DNA from: Lachnospiraceae bacterium
Lineage (GTDB): Bacteria; Bacillota; Clostridia; Lachnospirales; Lachnospiraceae
DNA length: 64,000 nucleotides
Reading direction: 5' to 3'
Assembly (NCBI GenBank): GCA_017509985.1
Contig: JAFWOE010000023.1
Span: 1-64,000, forward strand
Below the pieces are notes generated by a model. It did not search any database, had not been told where the DNA came from, and saw only the letters and a program-made list of their open reading frames with translations. Position numbers and translations under genes: made by a program. Shown here piece after piece: positions 23,324 through 32,402 of the stretch; position 1 is the first letter of the stretch; each line of letters starts with the position of its first letter.

Positions 23324-25618
23324 TCAGATCTTTTTTCGGATCGTGAGGATATTCTTTCCGCCGAGATAGTGGTATTCCACTTCATCCATCGTCTTCTTGA
23401 CGATAAAGATGCCAAGGCCGCCGATCTGCCGGTCTTCGGCACTGGCGGTGATGTCCGGTTCCGCACGTCTGGTAGGATCGAAGGGTATGCCGCGGTCGGT
23501 AAAGACGACTTCGATCGTCCGCGCCTCCTCATCGAAGGAGATATCGATCCGGGTGTCTTCATCCCGCCCGCCGTAGGCGTAGCTGGCGATGTTTACGAAG
23601 ATCTCCTCAACTGCCAGGATCATGTTGAAAAGTACGTCGTCCGGACATCCGAATTCTTTCAGATGTTCCTCGGTAAAACGGGTCACTTCGTCAAGACGGT
23701 CCACACGGGAAGAGATCGTTAAGCTGTACTGCTTTTTCTGCTTTTGCACATGCGAATCCGGACCCATATACTTCAGGCACAGCATGGTAATGTCGTCAAA
23801 CTGCGGCGCTTCATTTACAAAGGAACGGATTCCCCTGTATACGCCGTCAACGATCTCTTTCGTTGTTCCTGCGGCATTTTCGTCCAGCGCCTGCACAAGC
23901 CGTTCTTCCCCGAACTCTTCCATCTCCGTATTCGTTCCTTCGGTGACACCGTCCGTATACTGGAAGAGGGCATCTCCGGGTGCCAGCGTAAACTCATATT
24001 CGCGGAAGCTTAAGCCGTCCCGGACGCCGAGGGGCGGATCATGACGCCCTTTCATTAGTTCAAACTTTTCGCCGTTTCGCAGGATCGCAGGATACTCATG
24101 GCCGGCATTGGCGGCAACGATCTTTCCGTTCGTCAGGTCGAGAATTCCCAGCCAGACGGTACAGAACATCATGGAATCGTTGTTTTGACTGAGCTGGTGG
24201 TTTACATAAGATAATATCTCTTTCGGTGTGCCGCCCAACAGGGCGTGGTTCTGGATAAGTGTTTTTGAAATGACCATGAAAAGTGATGCCGGGACGCCCT
24301 TTCCGGATACGTCGGCGATGACCAGCACCAGATGGTTGTCATCAACAAAGAAGAAATCGTAAAAATCTCCGCCGACTTCCTTGGCAGGCGTCATGCTTGC
24401 GTACAGATCGATCTCAAAACGGTCCGGGAAAGGCGGGAAGATGCTTGGCAGCATATCCTGCTGGATATTCGACGCGACATCCAGTTCGGTGCTGATACGT
24501 TCTTTTTCTGCCGTTACATGCTCGAGATTCTTCGTATAATTGTCGATCTCTTCCGCCATATTGACGCAGGTCCTTGTAAGAGTGCTGACCTCACCGTAGC
24601 CGTAGCGATACGGCCGGCATTCGGTTTTTACCTGTTCCGGATCGAATACGCCTTCATCGTGTGTTGAATACTTTTCCAGAACATCGCCCAGATGGATGAT
24701 CGGTTTCGTCACTTTTTTCTCGATCGAACGCATGAAGATCGTTTCAATGATCAGCAGAATATTGAGCATGACGGTGATGATCACGTAGAACCAGTTCCAG
24801 TAGTTTATATAACGATAGAGGACCTGTTCGGCATTGTTCTGATCAAAGATGTCGGATCCGGCAGTCTGGAAAATCGCATCGTAATCGTCAAAAAGGTCCG
24901 GCTCAAGATATACCGTTAAGCGGTAGATCAGAATGGCGCAGAGTGTGGTAGCGATCACACCGATAATCAGGAAGGTGAGGACCATCCGTTCATTGATGGT
25001 GATCGTCCGGGTTCGGATCACGGAAATAATGATCGCGATCGGAATACTGATGATCAGCACGACACCCAGATACTGCATGAACTCCATGACAGAGTCCGTA
25101 AAGGATGTGTTAAGAATGTCATCCAGAGCATCCTGCAGGGCCCGGGAAGCGACATAAACGGCGATCGTGATCACCATGATCAGATAATATTTGATGACGT
25201 GGGCGGAGGTATCCAGCCTTGGAAAAGAGGCCCGTTCCTCACCCTTCAGCGGAAACGCGTACCAGAGCATGGAAGGCAGCGCACAGTAGATGATCAGCGA
25301 AATGATCGCTACGATATAATAGGAAGTGGGCAGGACAAAATCATACGCACGAAACGTTATCAGGATCGTAGCGGTCCCGATAAAAAACTCGATAAAAGAC
25401 CCTAAGATCCCCCATATGCCCAGAAAGAACCCGATAAACGGCATGATTGCGATGGAGAAATCAAGAGTGGAGAACATTCTTGCCCCCGCAAGAAGAGCGC
25501 TCAGCCGGTCCAGTCCCAGACACAGAAGATAACCTGCCGCTATTGCAAGCAGGTTTTTCTTCCAGCCGAAATTACGGAACAGGCCGAAGCCGTTTCTCAG
25601 ATAGTCTTTTTTTTTCAT
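23324..25618 (-). CDS. SpoIIE-like PP2C phosphatase with membrane domain and RsbW-type ATPase domain
   Basis: A 764-residue signalling protein. About the first 330 residues carry multiple membrane helices, followed by a HAMP-like linker and a coiled coil. The PP2C/SpoIIE phosphatase domain (about 390-620) shows EVGGDFYDFF, LVIADVSGKGVPASLFM, AGHEYPAIL, QYTDGVTEG and FDDITML, so the metal-binding aspartates are present. The C-terminal RsbW-type HATPase (about 640-764) has LAVEEIFVNIASYAYGG (N box), FTDRGIPFDP and IGGLGIFIVK. One protein thus holds both a phosphatase and a kinase-like domain of a partner-switching pathway. It starts four bases after the STAS gene. Confidence 0.88.
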   Translation of the reverse strand: MKKKDYLRNGFGLFRNFGWKKNLLAIAAGYLLCLGLDRLSALLAGARMFSTLDFSIAIMPFIGFFLGIWGILGSFIEFFIGTATILITFRAYDFVLPTSYYIVAIISLIIYCALPSMLWYAFPLKGEERASFPRLDTSAHVIKYYLIMVITIAVYVASRALQDALDDILNTSFTDSVMEFMQYLGVVLIISIPIAIIISVIRTRTITINERMVLTFLIIGVIATTLCAILIYRLTVYLEPDLFDDYDAIFQTAGSDIFDQNNAEQVLYRYINYWNWFYVIITVMLNILLIIETIFMRSIEKKVTKPIIHLGDVLEKYSTHDEGVFDPEQVKTECRPYRYGYGEVSTLTRTCVNMAEEIDNYTKNLEHVTAEKERISTELDVASNIQQDMLPSIFPPFPDRFEIDLYASMTPAKEVGGDFYDFFFVDDNHLVLVIADVSGKGVPASLFMVISKTLIQNHALLGGTPKEILSYVNHQLSQNNDSMMFCTVWLGILDLTNGKIVAANAGHEYPAILRNGEKFELMKGRHDPPLGVRDGLSFREYEFTLAPGDALFQYTDGVTEGTNTEMEEFGEERLVQALDENAAGTTKEIVDGVYRGIRSFVNEAPQFDDITMLCLKYMGPDSHVQKQKKQYSLTISSRVDRLDEVTRFTEEHLKEFGCPDDVLFNMILAVEEIFVNIASYAYGGRDEDTRIDISFDEEARTIEVVFTDRGIPFDPTRRAEPDITASAEDRQIGGLGIFIVKKTMDEVEYHYLGGKNILTIRKKI

Positions 25619-25622
25619 ATGC

Positions 25623-25922
25623 TTATTCCAGTGTCAGGAAATTGTCAAATCCGGTGATCTTAAAGATGTTGACGATATTCTTTCCGGCGCCGCGGATGAG
25701 CATGGTGCCGCCTTTGGCATCCATCCAGTTCTGGGCAAGCAGTACCACGCGAAGCCCGGCCGATGAAATGTATCCGACGTCGGTGAAGTCCAGGATCAGG
25801 TCGGTCACGCCTTCGATGGAGTTTTGGATCGCATCCTGGAGATCCGGGGCGGTCTGGGTGTCGATGCGTCCTTCGATCGCCATGGTTAAAGCTGTACCTT
25901 CCGGTTTGTTTTGAATCGTCAT
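25623..25922 (-). CDS. STAS-domain anti-sigma factor antagonist
   Basis: A 99-residue SpoIIAA/RsbV-type STAS protein. GRIDTQTAPDLQDAI and LILDFTDVGYISSAGLRVVL are the family signatures, with a phosphorylatable Ser in ISSAG. The ATG at 25922 is eight bases from GGAGG; the frame extends further but without a site. It lies directly before the SpoIIE-like phosphatase, which should dephosphorylate it, and after the acyltransferase. No sigma factor gene is present in the window, so the downstream output is unknown. Confidence 0.9.
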   Translation of the reverse strand: MTIQNKPEGTALTMAIEGRIDTQTAPDLQDAIQNSIEGVTDLILDFTDVGYISSAGLRVVLLAQNWMDAKGGTMLIRGAGKNIVNIFKITGFDNFLTLE

Positions 25923-25941
25923 ATCGTTGTCCTCCTTATAT

Positions 25942-27153
25942 TTACTCCGGCAGCAGATAATCATTCCATACATTCGCGAATTCGGTAATCCTCGGGTACG
26001 CGTACGCCGTGATCGCCACGGTCGCGGCCCAGACCGCAACTGCGAAGATGATCATCTGCCTGCCTTTGAGAGTCGCAAAGTGAATATGCCAGTGCTTTAT
26101 GTTCATTTCGATCAGGAAATAGCATGCGGCCACTACGCCGGTGGCATAAAGCCAGGGCAGTACCTTTCCCGGCATCCGGTTCCCGGTCGCGGCGATCAGG
26201 ATCGTCTGCACCGGCAGAACAAAAAGATAGTGGACACAGTAGTAGCTGTTGATATTTGCGGAAAGATGCATGACGAATTTCGGCAGTCCGTTTTTGAAGA
26301 GGTTCGCAACCTTGACGAGAACGGCCAGGAAACCAAGCGTGAACAGGCAGGTCGCGATCGCATCCGGTGTCGGTTTCATGTTGTACTGCAGGTCGCTGCC
26401 CAGCTCCGGCAGGTAGGACCACTCAAAGATGAACCGGCATACATAGTAGATCGCCGCCAGCGGGAAGCAGATCGCCATGATGCGGTTTGCCAGTGCATCC
26501 TTGTCTTTGATCTTCGGATAGTAGCCGCCGATGAAATAGCCGAACGCTACGAAGATAAAATAGCAGAAAAGCGGGAAATACGCTTCGGCATCCGTGATTA
26601 CGATAAAGCCCAGCAGCTGGCGGAAAAGATAGCTTTCCGGTAAAGTGATCTGGTGCCACATGATCAGGGAAGCCAGGCTCAGAAGGAGACCGACGCCTAA
26701 AACCGCGGTATTGTTCAGCTTCAGTTTTTTAAGCAGGGCCATCAGCAGAAAAGACAGGCCTGCAAGGGACAGAATGTCCGACTGAAGGATCAGAAGCGAG
26801 TTGGCAATAAAGAAGTTGCCGCCGATGATCCAGTAGGCGATCAGGTTCGGGATACAGTTGCGCAGGATGTTCAGGAACTGGCCGATGGTCAGAAGGCCGA
26901 AGCCCCTCGTGAGATAAGAGGATGGCGACTGCTTCCGCATGTAGCACATGCCGATGCCCATACAGATCATGAACGTCGCGGCCCCGAAAAATTCCGTTAA
27001 GTAATCATCAATAACCGTCGGCATGACATCCTTCCCCAGGTCCAGAAAGACGTGGACGAAGATCATACCGAAAACACAGAGTGCTTTCAGAATGTCAAGC
27101 TCTGGCTGCCGGCCTGTATTTATTTTCTCATCCGAGAAAAACTTACCGCTCAC
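25942..27153 (-). CDS. multi-pass membrane acyltransferase
   Basis: A 403-residue membrane protein with about ten helices. RQPELDILKALCVFGMIFVH near the N-terminus is the conserved start of acyltransferase-3 and DUF1624-type membrane acyltransferases, which move acyl groups from acyl-CoA or similar donors to surface sugars or lipids. It starts with GTG behind AAAGGGAG. It sits between an acyl-CoA ligase gene (58 bases upstream) and the STAS gene (19 bases downstream). This suggests that the ligase supplies the acyl donor and that the signalling genes control or sense the modification. Confidence 0.7.
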   Translation of the reverse strand: MSGKFFSDEKINTGRQPELDILKALCVFGMIFVHVFLDLGKDVMPTVIDDYLTEFFGAATFMICMGIGMCYMRKQSPSSYLTRGFGLLTIGQFLNILRNCIPNLIAYWIIGGNFFIANSLLILQSDILSLAGLSFLLMALLKKLKLNNTAVLGVGLLLSLASLIMWHQITLPESYLFRQLLGFIVITDAEAYFPLFCYFIFVAFGYFIGGYYPKIKDKDALANRIMAICFPLAAIYYVCRFIFEWSYLPELGSDLQYNMKPTPDAIATCLFTLGFLAVLVKVANLFKNGLPKFVMHLSANINSYYCVHYLFVLPVQTILIAATGNRMPGKVLPWLYATGVVAACYFLIEMNIKHWHIHFATLKGRQMIIFAVAVWAATVAITAYAYPRITEFANVWNDYLLPE

Positions 27154-27211
27154 GCTGGTTCACTCCCTTTACAGATTCAAAAATGCCGCATTGTCGAGAC
27201 AACAGGAGATA

Positions 27212-29218
27212 TTAAGCTCTGTCCCTGTATTTCATCAGATAGTCCTTTACATTGAAGTCGTTCAGGTACTGATAATCCAGGCAGTATTCCGTCTTTCCGG
27301 TTTCGTCTTCGCCGCTCGAGTAGATATCGACGTTGGCCAGGATGATCCTGGCACTGATGGAAGCGTCTTCGGATTCCAGGGAGTATTTCCTTCCGGTATC
27401 GGTAAAGCGCAGGCGCATCCACTGGGCCATCAGGAGGACTTCCATGCGGATCACGCCGTTCTCTTCGAAGGCGTTGTCGATTCGGTCCGTGAGCATCTCC
27501 TCGACGCTGAGACGGATCCTTTCCGCGTTTTCTTCGTCAAAGCCGAGCTGGTCGGCAAGCTGCTGGATCATCGAACATGCCGGCACGATCGTATAACGCT
27601 GGTTCTTCACGGTAAGATCCATGATCCGCAGGCCTTCGTTGACGGCTTCGGTCAGGTTCAGCTCGTACAGACGGGTGAGCATATCGGCGGAGAGGGCTCT
27701 CTGGTTCAGCTTCCCGTTCTCGTTTAAAGGGAAGGAATCGTAAATAAAGAAATGAGACGGAACCTTGAAGGAAGCAAGCCTCTGCTTCAGGCGTGCGCGG
27801 AACTCGTCTTCATCGATCGGGCTTTTTAGGGACAGGCAGGCCTCGACGCTTTCGCCCCAGATCGGATGTCTGGCGCCCAGGACCTTTGCCTCACGGACTT
27901 CCGGCTGTTCCAGAAGAACTTTTTCGATCTCGATCGGGGTGATGTTTTCACCGCTGCGGATAATGATATCTTTGATACGGCCCGCGAACTGCAGCATTCC
28001 GTCCGGGTCGAAACGGCCCAGATCGCCGGTATGGAGCCAGCCGTCCTTATCGATCGCCTGCTTTTCTTCCGGCAGTCCGTAGTATCCGTTCATCAGGCTC
28101 GGGCCTTTGACGATGATCTCGCCGACTTCGCCCTCGTCCGCAAATCCTGTGCCTTCATTCCAGATCCGGACTTCGTGATTGGGCAGGCTGCGTCCTACGG
28201 AGACAGCCCTTCTTTCCAGCGGGTCCGCAGGAGTTTCGACGGTAATGACCGGGGAACATTCGGTCTGGCCGTAGCCGCAGAGCAGTTTTCCGCCGCCCAG
28301 GAGTTTTTCAAATCGCATCATCTCGACCGGCGTCGTAAAACCGCCGCCGACGATGCAGAACCTTAACTGGCCGGAGAGCTTTTCCTGAAACTCCGGCATG
28401 GAGGTCAGCATTCCGTAGATCGCGCCGACCGAGCACATATCGGTGATCTTGTGTTCACAGATCATGTTTAAAAGGGTATCCGGCTTTAACAGCGGGGTGA
28501 CATGAACGTGTGCGCCCATGCTGAGGTAGGTGTGCATGACCATCAGGCCATAGCTGTGGAAAGTCGGAAGAGCCAGACATAAGGAAGGCCCCATATCCTG
28601 CCCGAGCATCATGATGCAGCCTTCCGCATTGCTTAAGATGGAACAGGAGGACTGAAGAACAGCTTTAGGAAGGGAAGTGGTTCCGGAAGTATAGATGATG
28701 ACCTGTGAATCTTTCGGATCGATCTTCGCAGCGGCTTCTTCCAGAAGTTTCTGATCTTCTGCGGAAACCGGGGCAAAAGCGTCTGCTTCCACAAAAGCGG
28801 TTGCAGGGAAAACGTGCTGCACCGGAACGCCGCCCTCGATCAGGACTTTCGCTGCGGCCTGCGGGTCGGCAATGCTGATGGTATTGCCGCCGATGATGCC
28901 CCAGGAGGCGTCGACCATTTTTGTAAGGACGCTTACGTCCGGACCTTTCAGGCCGTAATTCATTAGGGAAGCGACACCCCCGGCCTGTGTAATGCCGAAG
29001 AAGGCAACCATCCATTCGATTCCGTTAAAACCCCAGAGGATCGCCTTGTCACCCTTTTTAAAGCCGGCTTTTAAAAGCTTCAGCGCACAGTTGTCTGCAG
29101 CCAGTTTCAGCTGACCGTAAGTCACCGTTTTGTCGCGGCAGGTCAGGGCCGGCCGGTCCGGATATTCTTTTGCCCCGTCTGTCAGTGCCTGTGCAAACTG
29201 TTTTGTCTCAAAACTCAT
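27212..29218 (-). CDS. acyl-CoA ligase (AMP-forming) fused to an RsbW-like HATPase domain
   Basis: A 668-residue fusion. Residues 1-515 are an ANL-family acyl-CoA synthetase: IIYTSGTTSLPKA (174-186), YGQTE (316-320), HTGDL (396-400), GRIKDIIIRSGENI (413-426) and NGKL with catalytic Lys503. Residues about 536-668 match the anti-sigma/RsbW HATPase layout, with IRLSVEEMLTDRIDNAF (568-584) as N box and FTDTG (605-609) as G1. The usual N-box Asn is Asp578, so ATP binding may be weak. The ATG at 29218 follows GGAGG. This is the first gene of a four-gene operon with an acyltransferase, a STAS protein and a SpoIIE phosphatase. The RsbW-like tail could bind the STAS protein. Confidence 0.8.
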   Translation of the reverse strand: MSFETKQFAQALTDGAKEYPDRPALTCRDKTVTYGQLKLAADNCALKLLKAGFKKGDKAILWGFNGIEWMVAFFGITQAGGVASLMNYGLKGPDVSVLTKMVDASWGIIGGNTISIADPQAAAKVLIEGGVPVQHVFPATAFVEADAFAPVSAEDQKLLEEAAAKIDPKDSQVIIYTSGTTSLPKAVLQSSCSILSNAEGCIMMLGQDMGPSLCLALPTFHSYGLMVMHTYLSMGAHVHVTPLLKPDTLLNMICEHKITDMCSVGAIYGMLTSMPEFQEKLSGQLRFCIVGGGFTTPVEMMRFEKLLGGGKLLCGYGQTECSPVITVETPADPLERRAVSVGRSLPNHEVRIWNEGTGFADEGEVGEIIVKGPSLMNGYYGLPEEKQAIDKDGWLHTGDLGRFDPDGMLQFAGRIKDIIIRSGENITPIEIEKVLLEQPEVREAKVLGARHPIWGESVEACLSLKSPIDEDEFRARLKQRLASFKVPSHFFIYDSFPLNENGKLNQRALSADMLTRLYELNLTEAVNEGLRIMDLTVKNQRYTIVPACSMIQQLADQLGFDEENAERIRLSVEEMLTDRIDNAFEENGVIRMEVLLMAQWMRLRFTDTGRKYSLESEDASISARIILANVDIYSSGEDETGKTEYCLDYQYLNDFNVKDYLMKYRDRA

Positions 29219-29336
29219 AGTCTTTCCTCCGAAATTCTTTTTATTGTAAAACCGGTGCATCTTATCCATATGTTTATTTTTATGAAAGATAAGACGTTTC
29301 CTGATTTTTATTCCTGATATTCAAAAATACTAATCT

Positions 29337-29345
29337 ATTATATCA
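29337..29345 (-). promoter_or_regulatory. extended -10 promoter of the ligase/SpoIIE operon
   Basis: On the minus strand TGATATAAT is an extended -10 with a perfect TATAAT (29337-29342). The upstream -35 (CTTTAT) is poor. The leader to the ATG is about 110 bases. Confidence 0.45.
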
Positions 29346-29403
29346 CTTATGCAGAATGAATAAAGTGTATTCTGAAAAACAATGTCTCATGGGTCATCAC
29401 GGA

Positions 29404-31230
29404 TCATCCGGCCGTTCTGTTCCTGTTTTTGATCTTTTTTCTTTTCCTGAGCTTCACGACCAGCAGAATCACGGCATTCGCGGCCGCAACGACAAGCAGT
29501 ACCCGGATCACACGGCTTCGCAGGTAGATCAGTGCATAGTCGACTGCCAGATAATAGCCGTTGAAATGATACTTTAAAAGAGGTTCGATCAGTGTCCTCT
29601 GCAAAGATAAAGGATCGGATTCCATCCGGATCTCATCTCCCAGGAACAGGGTCTGCCTGGTGTAATGGACATACGGCTTCCAGGGATGCCCGTCGGTGGA
29701 CGGATCCCCGGTCTTTGCAAAATTCACCCACATTTCCTGGACAGTCTGCGCCAGGGACTCATCCGCGGGTTCGCCGGTGAAGATCGTATCCTCAAGATTG
29801 TTGAACACATAGGAAAGTTCCACGGCGTGGGCAGCCCCAAAGTGCTCGATCGCCGATTCCTTGGCCCAGTAGTACATATAGCTCCGGCCCCCGTTTGCTG
29901 CGTGTAGTTCTGCCTGACGGATCGCCGGTACGCGGAAGAGCAGATCGTTCAGAAATTCGGTCTGCGCCCAGATGGCCTCCTCATCCTGAAGGGCCAGAAA
30001 CGCTTCGGCCAGGGGCCGGTCTTCTTCATTCAGCCGTTCAACGGTACTGCCGTACAGCAGCCGGCCGGCCAGCCGGTAGATCGGGTATCCGCCGACTTCT
30101 TCGATCCAGTAGCGGACTTCGTCCGCGTTGGTGCCGGAGAGCATATCGATGTGCGAAGCCTTTCCGGAAGCATAGGCTTCATAAAGGTCCTCCGGAAGGA
30201 GGATGCCGTCCCTTTCCGGGAAATTGTTGTAGTCATTCAGGCCTTCGTTAAGCTTCATCAGGTCGGCTTCGCTTAAGGCCAGCAGGTCGTCCATCGTTTT
30301 GGCCTTTGCCTTTTTTAAAAGCATTTCCGTGAGAGCCTGGGCCTCTTCACGGCTGTAGGTCAGAGCCAGCGAGCCGCTCTGGGCGATCACACGTTTGAAA
30401 AGTCCTTCAGAATCCGGAATCAGGGGCAGCAGGGACACGCTGGCTGCACCGGCAGACTCCCCGAAGATCGTAACGTTTTCCGGGTCGCCTCCGAACTGTT
30501 CGATATTGCGATTGACCCAGCGCAGGGCGCTGAGCTGGTCCAGAAGTCCCAGGTTCCCGCTTTCTTTATAGTCGTCCCCGCCTTCGACAGCCGAAAAGTC
30601 GATAAAGCCCATCAGGCCGATACGGTAGTTTGCGGTCACGAGTACGATATCCGGATGTGCTTCCGCAAAATTCTGGCCGTCGTAGATCGGATCGGCGGTC
30701 CCGCCCCAGCCGAAGCCGCCGCCCGGGAAGAAGACCATGACCGGCTTTTGGGAAGAGGTGTCGGAAGAGGCGGCCGTCCAGACGTTCAGCGTCAGGCAGT
30801 CCTCCCCCTGGTCATAAAGCGAAGCCCGTTCCGAAGCAGCTTCGGTCTGAATCCCGGACTTCCCGTAATAAAGGGCTTCATAGACTCCGTCATCTTTCCC
30901 GGCATCGACGGGTGCTTTCCAGCGAAGGTCTTCAACGGGTGGTTTTGCAAAGGGGATCCCCCGGTAGGAGCGTACGTCGTTTTCCATACGTCCCACAAAA
31001 GTTCCGTTATCGCAGGTTACCGCGAGCTTTTTATCATAACTGTTTCCGCTGAGCTCTTTGTTTTCCCCTTTCAGTGAAGCCATTTCCGCCCGGGCAGCTT
31101 CCAGCTTCCGGTCTTCCTGCTGAAAAGTAACCAAAAGGAAGATCCCGATAAAAGCCGCGTTGGCAAGGATCAGGATCAGAAAGCCGTTCAACAGTCTTCG
31201 TTTGATGCTTTTTTTAGCCATTTGTTTCAT
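29404..31230 (-). CDS. membrane-anchored type B carboxylesterase
   Basis: A carboxylesterase/lipase family protein of about 608 residues. The catalytic core has YRGIPFAKPPV, EDCLTLNVW, FFPGGGFGWGG (oxyanion hole) and IFGESAGAASV (nucleophile Ser); the late histidine is in GAAHAVELSYVF. An N-terminal membrane helix after KKSIKRR and a C-terminal helix (VIRVLLVVAAANAVILLVV) followed by KLRKRKK are extra to the family and suggest both ends are anchored with the enzyme outside. Start choice is uncertain: ATGs at 31230 and 31221 and a GTG at 31254 all lack a good ribosome binding site. The ester substrate is unknown. Confidence 0.82.
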   Translation of the reverse strand: MKQMAKKSIKRRLLNGFLILILANAAFIGIFLLVTFQQEDRKLEAARAEMASLKGENKELSGNSYDKKLAVTCDNGTFVGRMENDVRSYRGIPFAKPPVEDLRWKAPVDAGKDDGVYEALYYGKSGIQTEAASERASLYDQGEDCLTLNVWTAASSDTSSQKPVMVFFPGGGFGWGGTADPIYDGQNFAEAHPDIVLVTANYRIGLMGFIDFSAVEGGDDYKESGNLGLLDQLSALRWVNRNIEQFGGDPENVTIFGESAGAASVSLLPLIPDSEGLFKRVIAQSGSLALTYSREEAQALTEMLLKKAKAKTMDDLLALSEADLMKLNEGLNDYNNFPERDGILLPEDLYEAYASGKASHIDMLSGTNADEVRYWIEEVGGYPIYRLAGRLLYGSTVERLNEEDRPLAEAFLALQDEEAIWAQTEFLNDLLFRVPAIRQAELHAANGGRSYMYYWAKESAIEHFGAAHAVELSYVFNNLEDTIFTGEPADESLAQTVQEMWVNFAKTGDPSTDGHPWKPYVHYTRQTLFLGDEIRMESDPLSLQRTLIEPLLKYHFNGYYLAVDYALIYLRSRVIRVLLVVAAANAVILLVVKLRKRKKIKNRNRTAG

Positions 31231-31294
31231 TCTCAGAGTGCCCGGTGTTATCACATCGCGGTCTGTTTCCGCAGCTGCCGGGCTGCTGTCCGGC

Positions 31295-32224
31295 TCATCG
31301 CGAAAACATCCGCCTTATGTACTCGATCCGCATTGCAGCCATTTTCCGGGTCGTAGGGGCGGTCAATTTGGTATCGAAACCGTGGATCGTGCCTTTGGTT
31401 TCGTGAAGTTCCGTTTCGATTCCTTCGCGTTCCAGAAGCCTGGCGTACAGGACACCGTCGTCGTGCAGACTGTCAAATTCCGCGACTTCGATATAAGCCG
31501 GCGGCATTCCCGCCAGGGTTTCCGCTTCCACCGGAGAGTGCCACGCCAGAGGGATCTCCTCCGGATGCGGGTTGATGATCGGACCGACGTTTTTGGAGAG
31601 AGAGGAGTTCCACATGGGCGTATCGTTATAGCGTTTACAGGAGTCGCTTCTGTTCCGGTCGTCGAGCCAGGGGTAAATCAGCAGCTGGAAAAGCGGACGC
31701 ACGGCGTCACCGCGGTCCCTGGCGATCAGGCAGGAGGTTACGGAAAGCGTTCCGCCGGCGCTGTCGCCGCCGATGCCGATGCGTGAGGGATCGATCCCCA
31801 GTTCCCCGGCATGCTCAGAGACCCAGCGCAGAGCCGTATAGCAGTCTTCCTGCGGATAGGGGAAGGGGTAGTCCGGCGCGAGACGGTAGCGGACATAAAC
31901 AACTTTGCATTTTGCTTCTTTTGCGTAGCGCATGGCCAGCCGGAAGTGGCTGGTGTGTCCTTCATAGACAAAGCCGCCGCCGTGAATGCAGATAAAACAG
32001 GGCAGGGGAAGAACCGCCTCTTTGGGCGTGAGGATATACAGTTCGATCTCGCCGCCTTTATATGCGGGGATACGGTGCATTTCTGCGTCCAGAAGAGGAT
32101 CCTTCCACAGGAATCCCGGAACCTTCATAAACTTCTGTGCGGCCCGGATCGACCGAAGATCCACCGGCGCCGTAAAGTGCGTGAACGGGAAGAATTCTTT
32201 GCTGATGGGATACTTTGTATTCAT
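31295..32224 (-). CDS. alpha/beta hydrolase, hormone-sensitive-lipase family
   Basis: A 309-residue esterase. ICIHGGGFVYEG is the HGGG oxyanion motif and IGIGGDSAGGTLS the GDSAG nucleophile elbow of the HSL family. Asp in EFDSLHDD and His in GTIHGF complete the triad. The ATG at 32224 is preceded by AAGGCGGT; a much longer in-frame N-terminus lacks a site and reads as non-coding. It lies 64 bases before the carboxylesterase gene on the same strand and diverges from the fructosamine-kinase-like gene. Confidence 0.85.
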   Translation of the reverse strand: MNTKYPISKEFFPFTHFTAPVDLRSIRAAQKFMKVPGFLWKDPLLDAEMHRIPAYKGGEIELYILTPKEAVLPLPCFICIHGGGFVYEGHTSHFRLAMRYAKEAKCKVVYVRYRLAPDYPFPYPQEDCYTALRWVSEHAGELGIDPSRIGIGGDSAGGTLSVTSCLIARDRGDAVRPLFQLLIYPWLDDRNRSDSCKRYNDTPMWNSSLSKNVGPIINPHPEEIPLAWHSPVEAETLAGMPPAYIEVAEFDSLHDDGVLYARLLEREGIETELHETKGTIHGFDTKLTAPTTRKMAAMRIEYIRRMFSR

Positions 32225-32347
32225 GGAAGTACCGCCTTTTTGCTGCGTTGGTACCGGAGGCCTTTCCATCCGGCAGGCTGCTACATGCTTAAAATACCAT
32301 ATCAGTGGGTAAAAAGAAATCAAAAGGGAAAGGATACAGACAACAAA

Positions 32348-32376
32348 TTGAAAAAGGGCGGAAAGGCGTGTAAACT
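32348..32376 (+). promoter_or_regulatory. promoter of the fructosamine-kinase-like gene
   Basis: TTGAAA (32348-32353) and TAAACT (32371-32376) are 17 bases apart, about 27 bases before the ATG. Confidence 0.45.
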
Positions 32377-32402
32377 GCAGGGTAGAAGAAAGGGAAAAGT
32401 GT

